A stretch of DNA of 64,000 bases, from positions 2,914,001-2,978,000 of the forward strand of contig NC_003228.3 in assembly GCF_000025985.1 (NCBI RefSeq). The letters run 5' to 3'. This stretch comes from Bacteroides fragilis NCTC 9343. GTDB lineage: Bacteria; Bacteroidota; Bacteroidia; Bacteroidales; Bacteroidaceae. How positions within the stretch are numbered: the stretch's first letter is position 1; each line of letters opens with the position of its first letter. The notes under the pieces are model-generated. The model had not been told where the DNA came from. It did no database searches and was given only the letters and a program-made list of their open reading frames with translations. Shown here piece by piece: positions 45,330 to 54,686 of the stretch. Made by a program: the position numbers and the translations under genes.

Positions 45330-47680
45330 AAAGAATCATATTAGCTGCATTGGGGAGTGCTCTATTACTTCCCTCACAGGCACAACAGAAAAATAAAGAA
45401 TATACTAACTTCAACGATTCTGTATTTTCAATCAACGAAGTAGTAGTGGCAACCAACTACAGACGCAAGACCGATGCTTTGAAACTGGATGTTCCGGCAA
45501 AGTTCATTCCTATTTCAACCAACTCCATTACTTCCGGAATGCTTGAGAAACGAAACATCCGGGATATACAGGAAGCCTCCCGCTTCCTTCCCGGTGTGCG
45601 CTTTCGTACCTCTTACGGAGCGTTTACCCAATTCTCAATCCGTGGATTCGATAATTCTGTAATCATGGTAGACGGAGTACGTGACGAACGCTCGTCTATT
45701 GACAACTCTTATCCGTTCATGGACTTATCGGCTGTGGAAAGCATCGAACTGTTAAAAGGTCCGGCTTCAGTACTCTACGGACAATCCGCTGTGGGTGGCG
45801 TCCTCAATATTGTCCGCAAGGCTCCTGTAAGCAAGCAAAGTGTCTATGCCCGCCTGGCTTATGGCAGTTACTATAACAAGCAGGCCACAATGGCTTTGGG
45901 TGGTAAACTGATAGGACCATTGAACTACCGTGCCAGCGTCAATTGGCAGGATCAGGAAGGATGGAGAAGCAATGCTACCAAACGTCTCTCCGGCTATCTG
46001 GCCTTAGGAGGGCATTTGACAGAAAATGACGAATTGGATATCCGTATCGGAGCTAACCGCGATTTCTATCCGACAGAAATCGGTTTACCTCCCACAATGT
46101 CTTATGACATCCTCTCAGCCACAGACGGCAGCAAATATCTGAGTAAGGGGGATGCCCTGCCCGGACTGAACAAGAAAGCCCGCTACAACAGTGAATCGGA
46201 CTTTATGTACAACCGTGGATTCAATGCTTCCGCCATGTATAAGCACACATTCAGCGAAGCTTTCAAATTGATGGAGAAATTGTCTTATACCTATGACGAC
46301 ATTGACTACTTCGGTACCGAATCATTGGACTACCTCACAAGCGACCGTCCTATCTATGATCATTATTACATGACCAAAGACAAACAGGGCAATGATACCA
46401 AAAAGTATATCTGCCTGGACTCCATCTACTACAGTTACCCGCTACGCTTTTCACATATCGCTAAAACTGTGAACAATCAATTGGAGGCAAGCGGAAAGTT
46501 CTATACGGGAGACGTTGCACACAACTATTTGGGCGGTTATTCTTTTGTATCCTTGATGCGTGACTCTTATATGGCCTATGGCAATGGAAGCACCGGAGCC
46601 ACCGGTCCCGGAACCACAGGACATGGCTCGGTATACAACCCTCACAGCATTGGTTGGATGGAAGCTCCTTTCAGATTTGTTACTGCACAGAAAACATTTA
46701 CCCACGGATTTTATCTGCAAGACTTGGTGGAATTCAGTGATAAACTGAAAATGATGCTGGCCGGACGTTACGATCTTTTTATGTATAAGACTGCTAACCT
46801 GAACACCAGTGACGGAGGACGCCATTATGATAAACCGGATGACGATGCTTATAATAAAATAACCAATGGTGCCTTCACCTTCCGTGCCGGATTGGTATAT
46901 CTGCCTATTGAAAAACTATCTGTTTACGGTTCATACGGTACTTACTTCAAGCCTATCCGCGCATTTTATGACGCTAACACCATTTATATCGACAAGGATG
47001 GAAAAGAGTTCACTCCCGTAAATGGTAAAGAGGTATTCAAGCCGGAGAAAGGTTTCCAGGTAGAAGTGGGTGCACGATACGAGATCACACGTACATTGCA
47101 GACTAACGTAAGTTTGTTCTATATCAATAAGGATAATATCCGCCAGACTCTTGCCAACAAAGGCGATATTTCCAACGGCGTAGAACTGGACAAGAAAGTT
47201 GTAGGACAAGTAGGCAGAATGGATTCCAAAGGATTCGATATTGACATTACCTGGAGTCCCATCTACAACTTGTCGATGAGCGCCGGATACGGATATACCG
47301 ATGCAAAGGTACGCGATTTAGCCGACAACCCTTATATGCCGACCACTTCAAGCAAAGGCAAACAATATGCCTACATTCCTAAAAACACATTCTATGCTTT
47401 TGGCGCTTACACCGTATCCAAAGGCGTGTTAAAGGGACTGGGAGTAAACTTTTCTACCAGTTTTCAGGACAAAGTATACCGCAACTCGGATAATACGAGC
47501 TCGTTCGATGCTTACTGGCTGACCGACCTCGGTTTCTCTTATACATTAAAGAGCAATGTGCGCCTGGGAGTCAACATCAATAATCTGTTCAATAAAGAAT
47601 ACTGTAATCAGGCACTTGGTAATCAGTTAATACCAAGCATGCCTCGTAACTTCATGCTTTCCGCATCTTATACTTTATAA
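45326..47680 (+). CDS. TonB-dependent receptor, siderophore/haem type
   Basis: This 784-residue receptor has a signal peptide (MKRIILAALGSALLLPSQAQ). Its plug has IRDIQEASRFLPGVRFRTSY, SIRGFDNSVIMVDGVRDERS and LKGPASVLYGQSAVGGVLNI, and the barrel ends in LGVNINNLFNKEYCNQ and SASYTL. The plug style is that of FhuA/FoxA-type siderophore receptors. It overlaps the chelatase gene upstream and touches the PepSY gene downstream (TAATG). The substrate is unknown; a metal chelate or tetrapyrrole fits the context. Confidence 0.88.
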   Translation: MKRIILAALGSALLLPSQAQQKNKEYTNFNDSVFSINEVVVATNYRRKTDALKLDVPAKFIPISTNSITSGMLEKRNIRDIQEASRFLPGVRFRTSYGAFTQFSIRGFDNSVIMVDGVRDERSSIDNSYPFMDLSAVESIELLKGPASVLYGQSAVGGVLNIVRKAPVSKQSVYARLAYGSYYNKQATMALGGKLIGPLNYRASVNWQDQEGWRSNATKRLSGYLALGGHLTENDELDIRIGANRDFYPTEIGLPPTMSYDILSATDGSKYLSKGDALPGLNKKARYNSESDFMYNRGFNASAMYKHTFSEAFKLMEKLSYTYDDIDYFGTESLDYLTSDRPIYDHYYMTKDKQGNDTKKYICLDSIYYSYPLRFSHIAKTVNNQLEASGKFYTGDVAHNYLGGYSFVSLMRDSYMAYGNGSTGATGPGTTGHGSVYNPHSIGWMEAPFRFVTAQKTFTHGFYLQDLVEFSDKLKMMLAGRYDLFMYKTANLNTSDGGRHYDKPDDDAYNKITNGAFTFRAGLVYLPIEKLSVYGSYGTYFKPIRAFYDANTIYIDKDGKEFTPVNGKEVFKPEKGFQVEVGARYEITRTLQTNVSLFYINKDNIRQTLANKGDISNGVELDKKVVGQVGRMDSKGFDIDITWSPIYNLSMSAGYGYTDAKVRDLADNPYMPTTSSKGKQYAYIPKNTFYAFGAYTVSKGVLKGLGVNFSTSFQDKVYRNSDNTSSFDAYWLTDLGFSYTLKSNVRLGVNINNLFNKEYCNQALGNQLIPSMPRNFMLSASYTL

Positions 47681-49152
47681 TGATGATCACGAAATTCATG
47701 TATACCATTCACAGGGTACTGGGCACACTGCTCAGTATCCTGTTTTTAGTTTGGTTCCTATCGGCTTTTGTCATGATGTACCACGGATTTCCACGTGCAT
47801 CACAAGCTGAAAAATTAGAAAAGCTGGAGCCTCTGTCTCCTTCTCTGCCTTCTGTCAGTGAAATTACTTCTCGCCTGCCCGAAGGAGAAAAAGTTAAGGG
47901 AATCCGTTTAGACCGATACCTCGGACAAACCATATTCCATATCCGTACGGACAAAGGTGAACACAATCTTCCGGCCGACTCCGTTCAGGCACTTCCGGTT
48001 ATAGACGGAAGCCGCATCCACCGGGTAGCCTCTCTATGGTGTAACGCACCGATAGACAGAATCGATACTTTGAACCGACTGGATCAATGGATACCCTTCG
48101 GCAGTCTGAAAAGAGAGTTTCCCATCTATAAATTTCACTTTGCCGACACAGAAAAGCACCAGCTATACATTGGTTCGCAAAGCGGAGAAGTCTTGCAGTT
48201 CACTACCCGTAACGAACGTTTCTGGGCATGGCTGGGAGCCATTCCTCATTGGGTTTATTTTACTTGGCTCCGCCAAGATGCCGCTTTATGGAGCATTACG
48301 GTAATCTGGTTATCCGGTATCGGATGCCTGATGACTATTGCCGGATTGTGGGTAGGTATTGATGTATGGCGTCGATCACGAAAGCAAAAAGGAAAATTCT
48401 CACCCTATCGTAAAAAGTGGTATCACTGGCATTATGTAACGGGAATTGTTTTTGGACTTTTTGTTCTGACATTCTGTTTCAGCGGTATGATGTCACTGGC
48501 GGAAGTGCCGGCATGGATCAGCAAACCGGTATTGGACAGGAACCCCACACGGGAAATAAAGAAGGGAGCACCCCAACCGGATCAGTATCTATTGGATTAT
48601 CGGCAAATACTAACCGAATATCCGGACGTACGCCAGGTGGAATGGAGTAATTTCCGTTCAAAACCCTACTACATAGTAAAACGGAGTGAAGGAGATCTGT
48701 ACATCGATGCCTCCGACTCTCTGCCCCATCCGTTGAAATTGGACAAAAAACAGGTTACTGACGCAGTAAGGACAATCCATGGGGACAGCATCCATCTGAA
48801 GGTCGAATTGATTGATAAATTCGAAACTTACTACCGCGACATGAGTAGGATGTATCGCGACCGCAGTTTATTACCGGTATGGAAAATCACAGTAGACGAT
48901 CCCGACCACAGTTGTTATTACATTCATCCGGAAACAGCCACAGTCCGATACGTCAATAGCACTGCCCGTTGGAAATACTGGATGTATACCGCTTTGCACA
49001 GACTACGCATACAAGGACTGAACTCCTCTCCTACACTTCGTAAAAGTGTACTGTGGGTATTGCTGCTTGGAGGCACGGTTTGTTCATTAAGCGGAGTTGT
49101 ACTCGGAGTGAGATATATCGAACGAAAATGCAGAAAGAAAACAAGAAGATAA
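47680..49152 (+). CDS. PepSY domain-containing membrane protein
   Basis: This 490-residue protein has four hydrophobic segments: one near the N-terminus (VLGTLLSILFLVWFLSAFVM), two around 205-275 and one at the C-terminus. PepSY-like regions lie in the two extracytoplasmic loops. The family often accompanies TonB receptors and siderophore reductases (PiuB/FpvG-like), where it is linked with metal reduction. It starts within the stop of the receptor gene and ends 1 bp before cobN. Confidence 0.87.
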   Translation: MMITKFMYTIHRVLGTLLSILFLVWFLSAFVMMYHGFPRASQAEKLEKLEPLSPSLPSVSEITSRLPEGEKVKGIRLDRYLGQTIFHIRTDKGEHNLPADSVQALPVIDGSRIHRVASLWCNAPIDRIDTLNRLDQWIPFGSLKREFPIYKFHFADTEKHQLYIGSQSGEVLQFTTRNERFWAWLGAIPHWVYFTWLRQDAALWSITVIWLSGIGCLMTIAGLWVGIDVWRRSRKQKGKFSPYRKKWYHWHYVTGIVFGLFVLTFCFSGMMSLAEVPAWISKPVLDRNPTREIKKGAPQPDQYLLDYRQILTEYPDVRQVEWSNFRSKPYYIVKRSEGDLYIDASDSLPHPLKLDKKQVTDAVRTIHGDSIHLKVELIDKFETYYRDMSRMYRDRSLLPVWKITVDDPDHSCYYIHPETATVRYVNSTARWKYWMYTALHRLRIQGLNSSPTLRKSVLWVLLLGGTVCSLSGVVLGVRYIERKCRKKTRR

Positions 49153-49153
49153 C

Positions 49154-52100
49154 ATGAAAGTATTGACCTTATTTCGTCATAAAAGAACACTGTACATAGC
49201 CGGAAGCGTATTGCTTCTGGCTATTGCCTTTACTATCGGCTACCGCTATTGGATGGCCCCGACACGGATCCTGATTGTCAATCCGCTACCGGCACAAGCT
49301 GCCGACATAGTATTGAACAACGATAGCCGGAATATAGAAGTTACTTGCATACAAACCGAAAAATTGGAGTCCTTTAAGGGCTATGATGCCGTAGTTCTCT
49401 ATGGACGCAGCCTCAACCTGAACGATCGACAAATGAAGGAGGCGGAACGTGCCGCATCGGCCGGTATTCCACTTTTCACGATTTCACTGCGTAACTTCAA
49501 TACAATTATCAACAGGAATATCACCCCTGAGCAGGAAGACATGCTTATGCAATATTTCGGGGATGCCTGCCGACAGAATTACCGGAACGGATTACGTTAT
49601 CTCCGACACATTGCCACACCGACACGCTGGAACATTGAAACTTTTGATGCCCCTCTTCGCCTACCCAACAATCTATTTTATCATCAAGAATATGGAAAAT
49701 ACTTCGAGACTCAGAAAGCCCTTGAACAATACCTGCGTCAAAAAGGTATTTTCCATGAAAACGGACCTAAAATCGCTTTCATCTCCGGAGTCAGTTTTCC
49801 AATGGAAGGTAACAGAGCACATGTAGACACATTAATATCCAAAATGACACAAGCCGGATTTAATGTTTATCCCATAGCAGGAAAGGAAAAGCGGGAAGAG
49901 ATGCTACGTTCTCTACATCCGGATGCATTGGTTTACCTTCCCATGGGAAGACTTGGAGATGATTCGCTGATTAACTGGCTGCATACCGAAAATATCCCCA
50001 TTTTCAATCCTTTCCCCCTTATTCAGTCACGGGAAGAGTGGCTTGATCCGATGAAACCCGTCAGTGGCGGAACCCTTACAGCTCGTGTCCTCGTCCCCGA
50101 AATAGACGGAGGAATGACACCTTTGTTAATTGCTACACAGAATTTACACAAAAGCGGATATTATCTGCACGAACCGGAAATGGAAAGAGTGGATAACTTC
50201 ATCAGCCATGTACACAAATATCTGGATTTGCGTACTAAACCCAACTCGGATAAACGCATCGCCATCTGTTACTTCAAGACACCGGGCAAAGATGCATTAT
50301 TGGCCAGTGGAATGGAAGTGATTCCGTCACTTTACAACTTTCTGAAAAGGCTACGCACCGAAGGTTATGATGTCAGCGGGCTTCCTGCTACTGTCGAGGA
50401 GTTCGGCAAACAAATCTACCGGGATGGAGCTGTAATGGGTTCATACGCTACCGGAGCTCAAGAAAAGTTTCTACAGACAGCCCATCCGGTTTGGCTGACT
50501 AAAACACAGTATGAAAAGTGGGTACATGAAGTAATCGAACCGGATAAATACAAAGAAGTTACTGAACGTTACGGAGATGCTCTGGGCCATTTACTGACCG
50601 GAACAAACCCTCAAGGAGAAGCACAATTAGCCATTGCCTGCCTCCGCTTCGGCAACATCCTGCTTTTCCCTCAGCCCCGTCCTGCATTGGGGGACGATGA
50701 TTTCAAACTCGTTCATGGCATGCCGGTCGCACCGCCGCACAGTTATCTGGCACCTTACCTATATGTACAAAAAGGGTTTCAGGCAGACGCGTTAATTCAT
50801 TTCGGCACGCATGGCAACCTTGAATATACTCCGGGGAAAAATGTAGCCCTTTCTCATAATGATTGGGCAGATGCTTTGGTAGGCGACTTACCTCACTTCT
50901 ATTATTATACTACCGGTAACGTAGGTGAAGGTATCATTGCCAAACGTCGCACTCATGCTGTGCTTGTCACCCACTTGACTCCTCCCTATGTGGAAAGCGG
51001 AATGCGTCAACGATACACTTCTTTACTGGAAGACATTCACAAAATACTTTCCGAAGACATAGAGAAAAACCGGACTTTGGGAATCCGCATAAAAAAAGAG
51101 GTCATAAAGTTGGGGCTACATCGTGACCTCAAATTAGATTCTGTATCCAGTCGTCCTTATACCGCCGAAGAACTGGAACGTATTGATCTATTTGCCGAAG
51201 AGATAGCCAATGAAAAAACGATTGGAGCTTATTATACCCTCGGTGAAACCTATTCTGCGAGAGACCTGCTTACCACCACACTTGCAGTCAGTGCCGATCC
51301 TTTAGCCTATCAAATGGCGAAACGTGATCGCGATAAAGGTAAAATTACGACCGAACAGTTACAAGATTTTGGCTACATCACCCATCACTATTTACCCATA
51401 GCCAAACAACGGTTAATCCCCTTGTTACAAAATCCGCCTAAGGATACCACAGGGATCGCCCCCGAATTGCAAGAGGCACTCCGTTATCATGCGCTTTTAG
51501 TTTCATCCACCGGTAACGAATTGAACGCCATGCTACGCGGATTAAAAGGTGGCACAGTATTTCCGGCTCCCGGTGGAGATCCGGTACTCAATCCGAATGT
51601 CCTGCCGACGGGACGGAACATGTATAGTATCAATGTAGAAACAACTCCGGGCATATTGTCATGGGAAGAAGGCAAACGATTGGCAGAAGCCACACTGAAA
51701 GCCTATCGTGAGAATCACAACGGAGAGTATCCACGAAAAGTAAGCTACTCTTTTTGGGCCGGTGAATTTATCACGACCGAAGGGGCTACGCTGGCACAAG
51801 TATTCTGGATGTTAGGCGTAGAACCTGTACGCGACAAAATGGGACGTGTGGTCGATCTACGCTTAGTGCCTTCCTCAGAGTTAGGCCGGCCCAGAGTCAA
51901 CGTCGTCGTACAAGTGTCGGGGCAACTGCGTGACATAGCGGGTTCCCGACTGACTATGCTAACCGATGCCGTTCGCCTTGCTTCGGCCGCAGACGACAAA
52001 GCATACCCTAATTATGTCTCTTCCGGTACACGCTTGCAGGAAAAACTGCTGGTAGAAAAAGGAGTATCACCCAAAAGAGCACGTGAGATGTCAGTCATGC

Positions 52101-53092
52101 GTGTATTTGGTCCTGTCAACAGCGGATATAGTACCGGTATGATGGCATATACGGAAAAGAGTGACCGATGGGATCATGAATCGGAGTTAGTAGACGGATA
52201 TCTGAACAATATGGGAGCCGCCTATGGTGATGAAGAGAACTGGGGAGGTATGCAAAAAGACCTTTTTGCTTCCGCCCTTTCCGAAACTGATGTAGTGATA
52301 CAACCCCGGCAAAGTAATACCTGGGGACCACTTTCACTTGACCATGTATACGAATTTATGGGAGGTCTGTCGTTGACAGTGAAGACACTGACCGGTAAAG
52401 AACCGGATGCCTTAATGGCTGACTATCGCAATCGAAACAACAAACGGATGCAGAATATCAACGAAGCAATCGCTGTAGAGGCGAGAGCTACCGTGCTCAA
52501 CCCAACTTTCGTGAAAGAACGGATGAAAGGAGGTGCCACCACCGCGCAAATGTTCGGTGAAATATTCCGTAATATCTTCGGATGGCATGCCACCCGTCCA
52601 TCGGCAATGGATAAAGAAATCTTCAACGATCTCTATAAAATGTACATTGTAGATGAAAACCATTTGGGTATCCGGGACTATTTCCAAAGAATTAATCCGG
52701 CTTCTTATCAGGCAATGACCTCAGTCATGCTTGAAAGTGCTCGGAAAGGATACTGGAAAGCGAGCGACGAACAATTGAAAGTAACAGCCCGACTACATGC
52801 GCAAATCACCCGCGAAGCCGGTGCCGCCTGTACAGAATTTGTATGCGATAACCGAAAGCTTCAGCAATTTGTAGAAGGTCACTTGGACAACAATGATTCT
52901 GAAAGTTATCGTCTGGTTATGCAAGAAGTCCATCAGGCAGGAAACGAAAAAGGAAAAGATATCGTATTGAAAGAGGAGAAACTCACGAAAACGGAAAACC
53001 GGAAAAAGAATGTGGTAAATGGCATCCTTACCGGCGTTATTGTCCTTTTAGTATTCGGTGGAGTAATATACCTGCTGAAACGTAAAAAATAA
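49154..53092 (+). CDS. CobN/HmuS-like chelatase, membrane-anchored at both ends
   Basis: The protein has 1312 residues. The CobN/magnesium-chelatase H core is intact, with the HFGTHGNLEYTPGK motif (His549, His553, Glu557) and DLPHFYYYTTGNVGEG, AKRRTHAVLVTHLTPP. Unusually, there is a membrane helix at about residues 12-30 and another at about 1290-1308 (TGVIVLLVFGGVIYLL then KRKK). Basic residues at both ends predict both termini inside and the large domain outside. No CobS or CobT partner is in the window. HmuS of haem-uptake operons is a close parallel; it is reported to remove iron from haem. Confidence 0.9.
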   Translation: MKVLTLFRHKRTLYIAGSVLLLAIAFTIGYRYWMAPTRILIVNPLPAQAADIVLNNDSRNIEVTCIQTEKLESFKGYDAVVLYGRSLNLNDRQMKEAERAASAGIPLFTISLRNFNTIINRNITPEQEDMLMQYFGDACRQNYRNGLRYLRHIATPTRWNIETFDAPLRLPNNLFYHQEYGKYFETQKALEQYLRQKGIFHENGPKIAFISGVSFPMEGNRAHVDTLISKMTQAGFNVYPIAGKEKREEMLRSLHPDALVYLPMGRLGDDSLINWLHTENIPIFNPFPLIQSREEWLDPMKPVSGGTLTARVLVPEIDGGMTPLLIATQNLHKSGYYLHEPEMERVDNFISHVHKYLDLRTKPNSDKRIAICYFKTPGKDALLASGMEVIPSLYNFLKRLRTEGYDVSGLPATVEEFGKQIYRDGAVMGSYATGAQEKFLQTAHPVWLTKTQYEKWVHEVIEPDKYKEVTERYGDALGHLLTGTNPQGEAQLAIACLRFGNILLFPQPRPALGDDDFKLVHGMPVAPPHSYLAPYLYVQKGFQADALIHFGTHGNLEYTPGKNVALSHNDWADALVGDLPHFYYYTTGNVGEGIIAKRRTHAVLVTHLTPPYVESGMRQRYTSLLEDIHKILSEDIEKNRTLGIRIKKEVIKLGLHRDLKLDSVSSRPYTAEELERIDLFAEEIANEKTIGAYYTLGETYSARDLLTTTLAVSADPLAYQMAKRDRDKGKITTEQLQDFGYITHHYLPIAKQRLIPLLQNPPKDTTGIAPELQEALRYHALLVSSTGNELNAMLRGLKGGTVFPAPGGDPVLNPNVLPTGRNMYSINVETTPGILSWEEGKRLAEATLKAYRENHNGEYPRKVSYSFWAGEFITTEGATLAQVFWMLGVEPVRDKMGRVVDLRLVPSSELGRPRVNVVVQVSGQLRDIAGSRLTMLTDAVRLASAADDKAYPNYVSSGTRLQEKLLVEKGVSPKRAREMSVMRVFGPVNSGYSTGMMAYTEKSDRWDHESELVDGYLNNMGAAYGDEENWGGMQKDLFASALSETDVVIQPRQSNTWGPLSLDHVYEFMGGLSLTVKTLTGKEPDALMADYRNRNNKRMQNINEAIAVEARATVLNPTFVKERMKGGATTAQMFGEIFRNIFGWHATRPSAMDKEIFNDLYKMYIVDENHLGIRDYFQRINPASYQAMTSVMLESARKGYWKASDEQLKVTARLHAQITREAGAACTEFVCDNRKLQQFVEGHLDNNDSESYRLVMQEVHQAGNEKGKDIVLKEEKLTKTENRKKNVVNGILTGVIVLLVFGGVIYLLKRKK

Positions 53093-53096
53093 GTTT

Positions 53097-53657
53097 ATGG
53101 AACATATCATTCATTTACTAATCGGTTTCATCGTTTTAAGTTTCCTTCTCAAAACCGGTTTCTATCCGCGATGGGGAATCTGGTTGTCAGCACTTGTCTA
53201 TACGGTTTTCCTTATTTGTATAGGTCCATGGGCTACGGAACAATCGCCAACAGAGATAAACTCTCTGCTGGCCTCTGCCCCACACATACTGACCCTTTCA
53301 GTATATGTCACGCTCGAAGCCTCAATAATGATCGCTTTTTGCTTCAACTGTTTTGCAGACACCTCAAAACAGCGGACACTTTTCCAACGGACAGTTACAT
53401 ACATATTGAATTTTTATCCCGGACTGCTAATGGCGGGCATACTAACCTATCTGCTTATACAGTTGTTCTTCGCTTTTCCGGGAGTCAGCTTCGGACTGAT
53501 CACCGGCATCTCTTCAGTTGCTGTTTTTATACTGATATCCGGACTGAGCCTACTCTTGAAAAACATAGTAGGAGAACGGAAATTACGACTTGAAATACTC
53601 TTTATCACCAATCTGTTTATCGTACTGCTTAGTGTCGTTAGCACAGGAAACAACTAA
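53097..53657 (+). CDS. Small polytopic membrane protein (HmuT-like position)
   Basis: The protein has 186 residues and about five hydrophobic segments, including one at the N-terminus (LLIGFIVLSFLLKTG) and one at the C-terminus (LFITNLFIVLLSVV). It starts 4 bp after cobN. I do not recognise a family with certainty. Its place between a CobN-like gene and a MotA/ExbB-type gene matches the small membrane gene of Hmu-type operons, so it may hold the complex together. Confidence 0.75.
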   Translation: MEHIIHLLIGFIVLSFLLKTGFYPRWGIWLSALVYTVFLICIGPWATEQSPTEINSLLASAPHILTLSVYVTLEASIMIAFCFNCFADTSKQRTLFQRTVTYILNFYPGLLMAGILTYLLIQLFFAFPGVSFGLITGISSVAVFILISGLSLLLKNIVGERKLRLEILFITNLFIVLLSVVSTGNN

Positions 53658-53676
53658 AGAAATAACAATTATAAAT

Positions 53677-54294
53677 ATGGAAACAATATCAAATGCGCTT
53701 TTCTGGATATCCAACGGGCTACTTGTCCCGGTGGTAGTTCTGTTGTTACTATTCTTTGCGCGTGCTGTACTGCTTGCAGGCGGCTTCTTCGGAGAATTTT
53801 ATCGTAGGGTACATACTCAAAAATCTCTTGCCGAGCAGTTGGAAGAACTGACTCCCGACAATATCGAAGAAAAAGCAAATTCCCTTACCGGAGACAGAAG
53901 TACCCCCCTACAACGCTGTGTATACAAGCTTTATACGCATCGGGACAATGCAGCTTATTGTGAGCGATTGCTTGCTAACTTTGAAGTAGATGCCGAACAA
54001 GAATTGGGACGTTCACGTACATTTGTCAAGCTGGGTCCCATGCTCGGACTAATGGGTACATTAATCCCAATGGGTCCCGCACTTGTAGGTCTGGCCACAG
54101 GAGACATTGCTTCAATGGCCTACAATATGCAAGTAGCATTTGCCACCACTGTAGTAGGTATGGTTATAGCTGCTATCGGAGTGGTCACCCTGCAAATCCG
54201 GCAACGTTGGTATGCCCGTGAAATAAACGACCTTGAATTTATCAGTAAAACCCTAATCCATGGCACGAAACAAACTTCTACACAACCAGAATGA
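53677..54294 (+). CDS. MotA/TolQ/ExbB proton channel family protein
   Basis: I chose the ATG at 53677 (205 residues, METISNALFWISNGLL). The longer frame begins inside the gene before it and has no ribosome-binding site. Three membrane segments are visible: the N-terminus, KLGPMLGLMGTLIPMGPALVGL, and AFATTVVGMVIAAIGVVTLQI. The TolQ-type LGPMLGLMGTLIPMG segment matches the pore-helix motif of ExbB. It probably uses proton flow to energise the complex with the next gene, which it overlaps by 35 bp. Confidence 0.88.
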   Translation: METISNALFWISNGLLVPVVVLLLLFFARAVLLAGGFFGEFYRRVHTQKSLAEQLEELTPDNIEEKANSLTGDRSTPLQRCVYKLYTHRDNAAYCERLLANFEVDAEQELGRSRTFVKLGPMLGLMGTLIPMGPALVGLATGDIASMAYNMQVAFATTVVGMVIAAIGVVTLQIRQRWYAREINDLEFISKTLIHGTKQTSTQPE

Positions 54295-54586
54295 TACTGA
54301 CCCGATGGGAACAGTAGCCAACTTATTCGATGTAGCCATGGTTTTTGCTGTGGCATTGATGGTAGCACTCGTCAGCCGATTCAATATGACCGAAATTTTC
54401 TCCAAAGAAGATTATACGATGGTAAAGAATCCCGGACAAGAGAACATGGAGATTATCACAAAAGAAGGTAAAGAGATTAAACGATATACTCCATCCGAAC
54501 AGAAAGAATCATCCGGTAAACGAGGAAAGAAAGTAGGTGTAGCCTATGAACTCGAGAATGGAAAGATCATTTATGTCCCTGAATAA
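54260..54586 (+). CDS. DUF2149 domain-containing protein
   Basis: The protein has 108 residues. One membrane segment at about 20-42 (VANLFDVAMVFAVALMVALV) includes an Asp, as in ExbD and TolR. A short periplasmic domain follows, ending GVAYELENGKIIYVPE. DUF2149 proteins are usually encoded right after MotA/TolQ/ExbB-type genes, as here. It is therefore the likely ExbD-like partner. It is the last gene of the riboswitch-led operon. Confidence 0.9.
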   Translation: MARNKLLHNQNDTDPMGTVANLFDVAMVFAVALMVALVSRFNMTEIFSKEDYTMVKNPGQENMEIITKEGKEIKRYTPSEQKESSGKRGKKVGVAYELENGKIIYVPE

Positions 54587-54609
54587 AGGGCAGAAAAAGG
54601 ATTAATCCG

Positions 54610-54617
54610 TATCTTTG
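54610..54617 (+). promoter_or_regulatory. Candidate -7 box (TATCTTTG) for the corrin-ring genes
   Basis: This is an exact TAnnTTTG match, 69 bp upstream of the cobJ-cbiC ATG. A repeated GTTCAAGCCGG lies just after it. No riboswitch lies between, so read-through from the upstream operon may also matter. Confidence 0.5.
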
Positions 54618-54686
54618 CCGTTCAAGCCGGTATAGGTATAGTTCAAGCCGGAAATGAATCCAAGAATTTCACTATAGATTATCATT

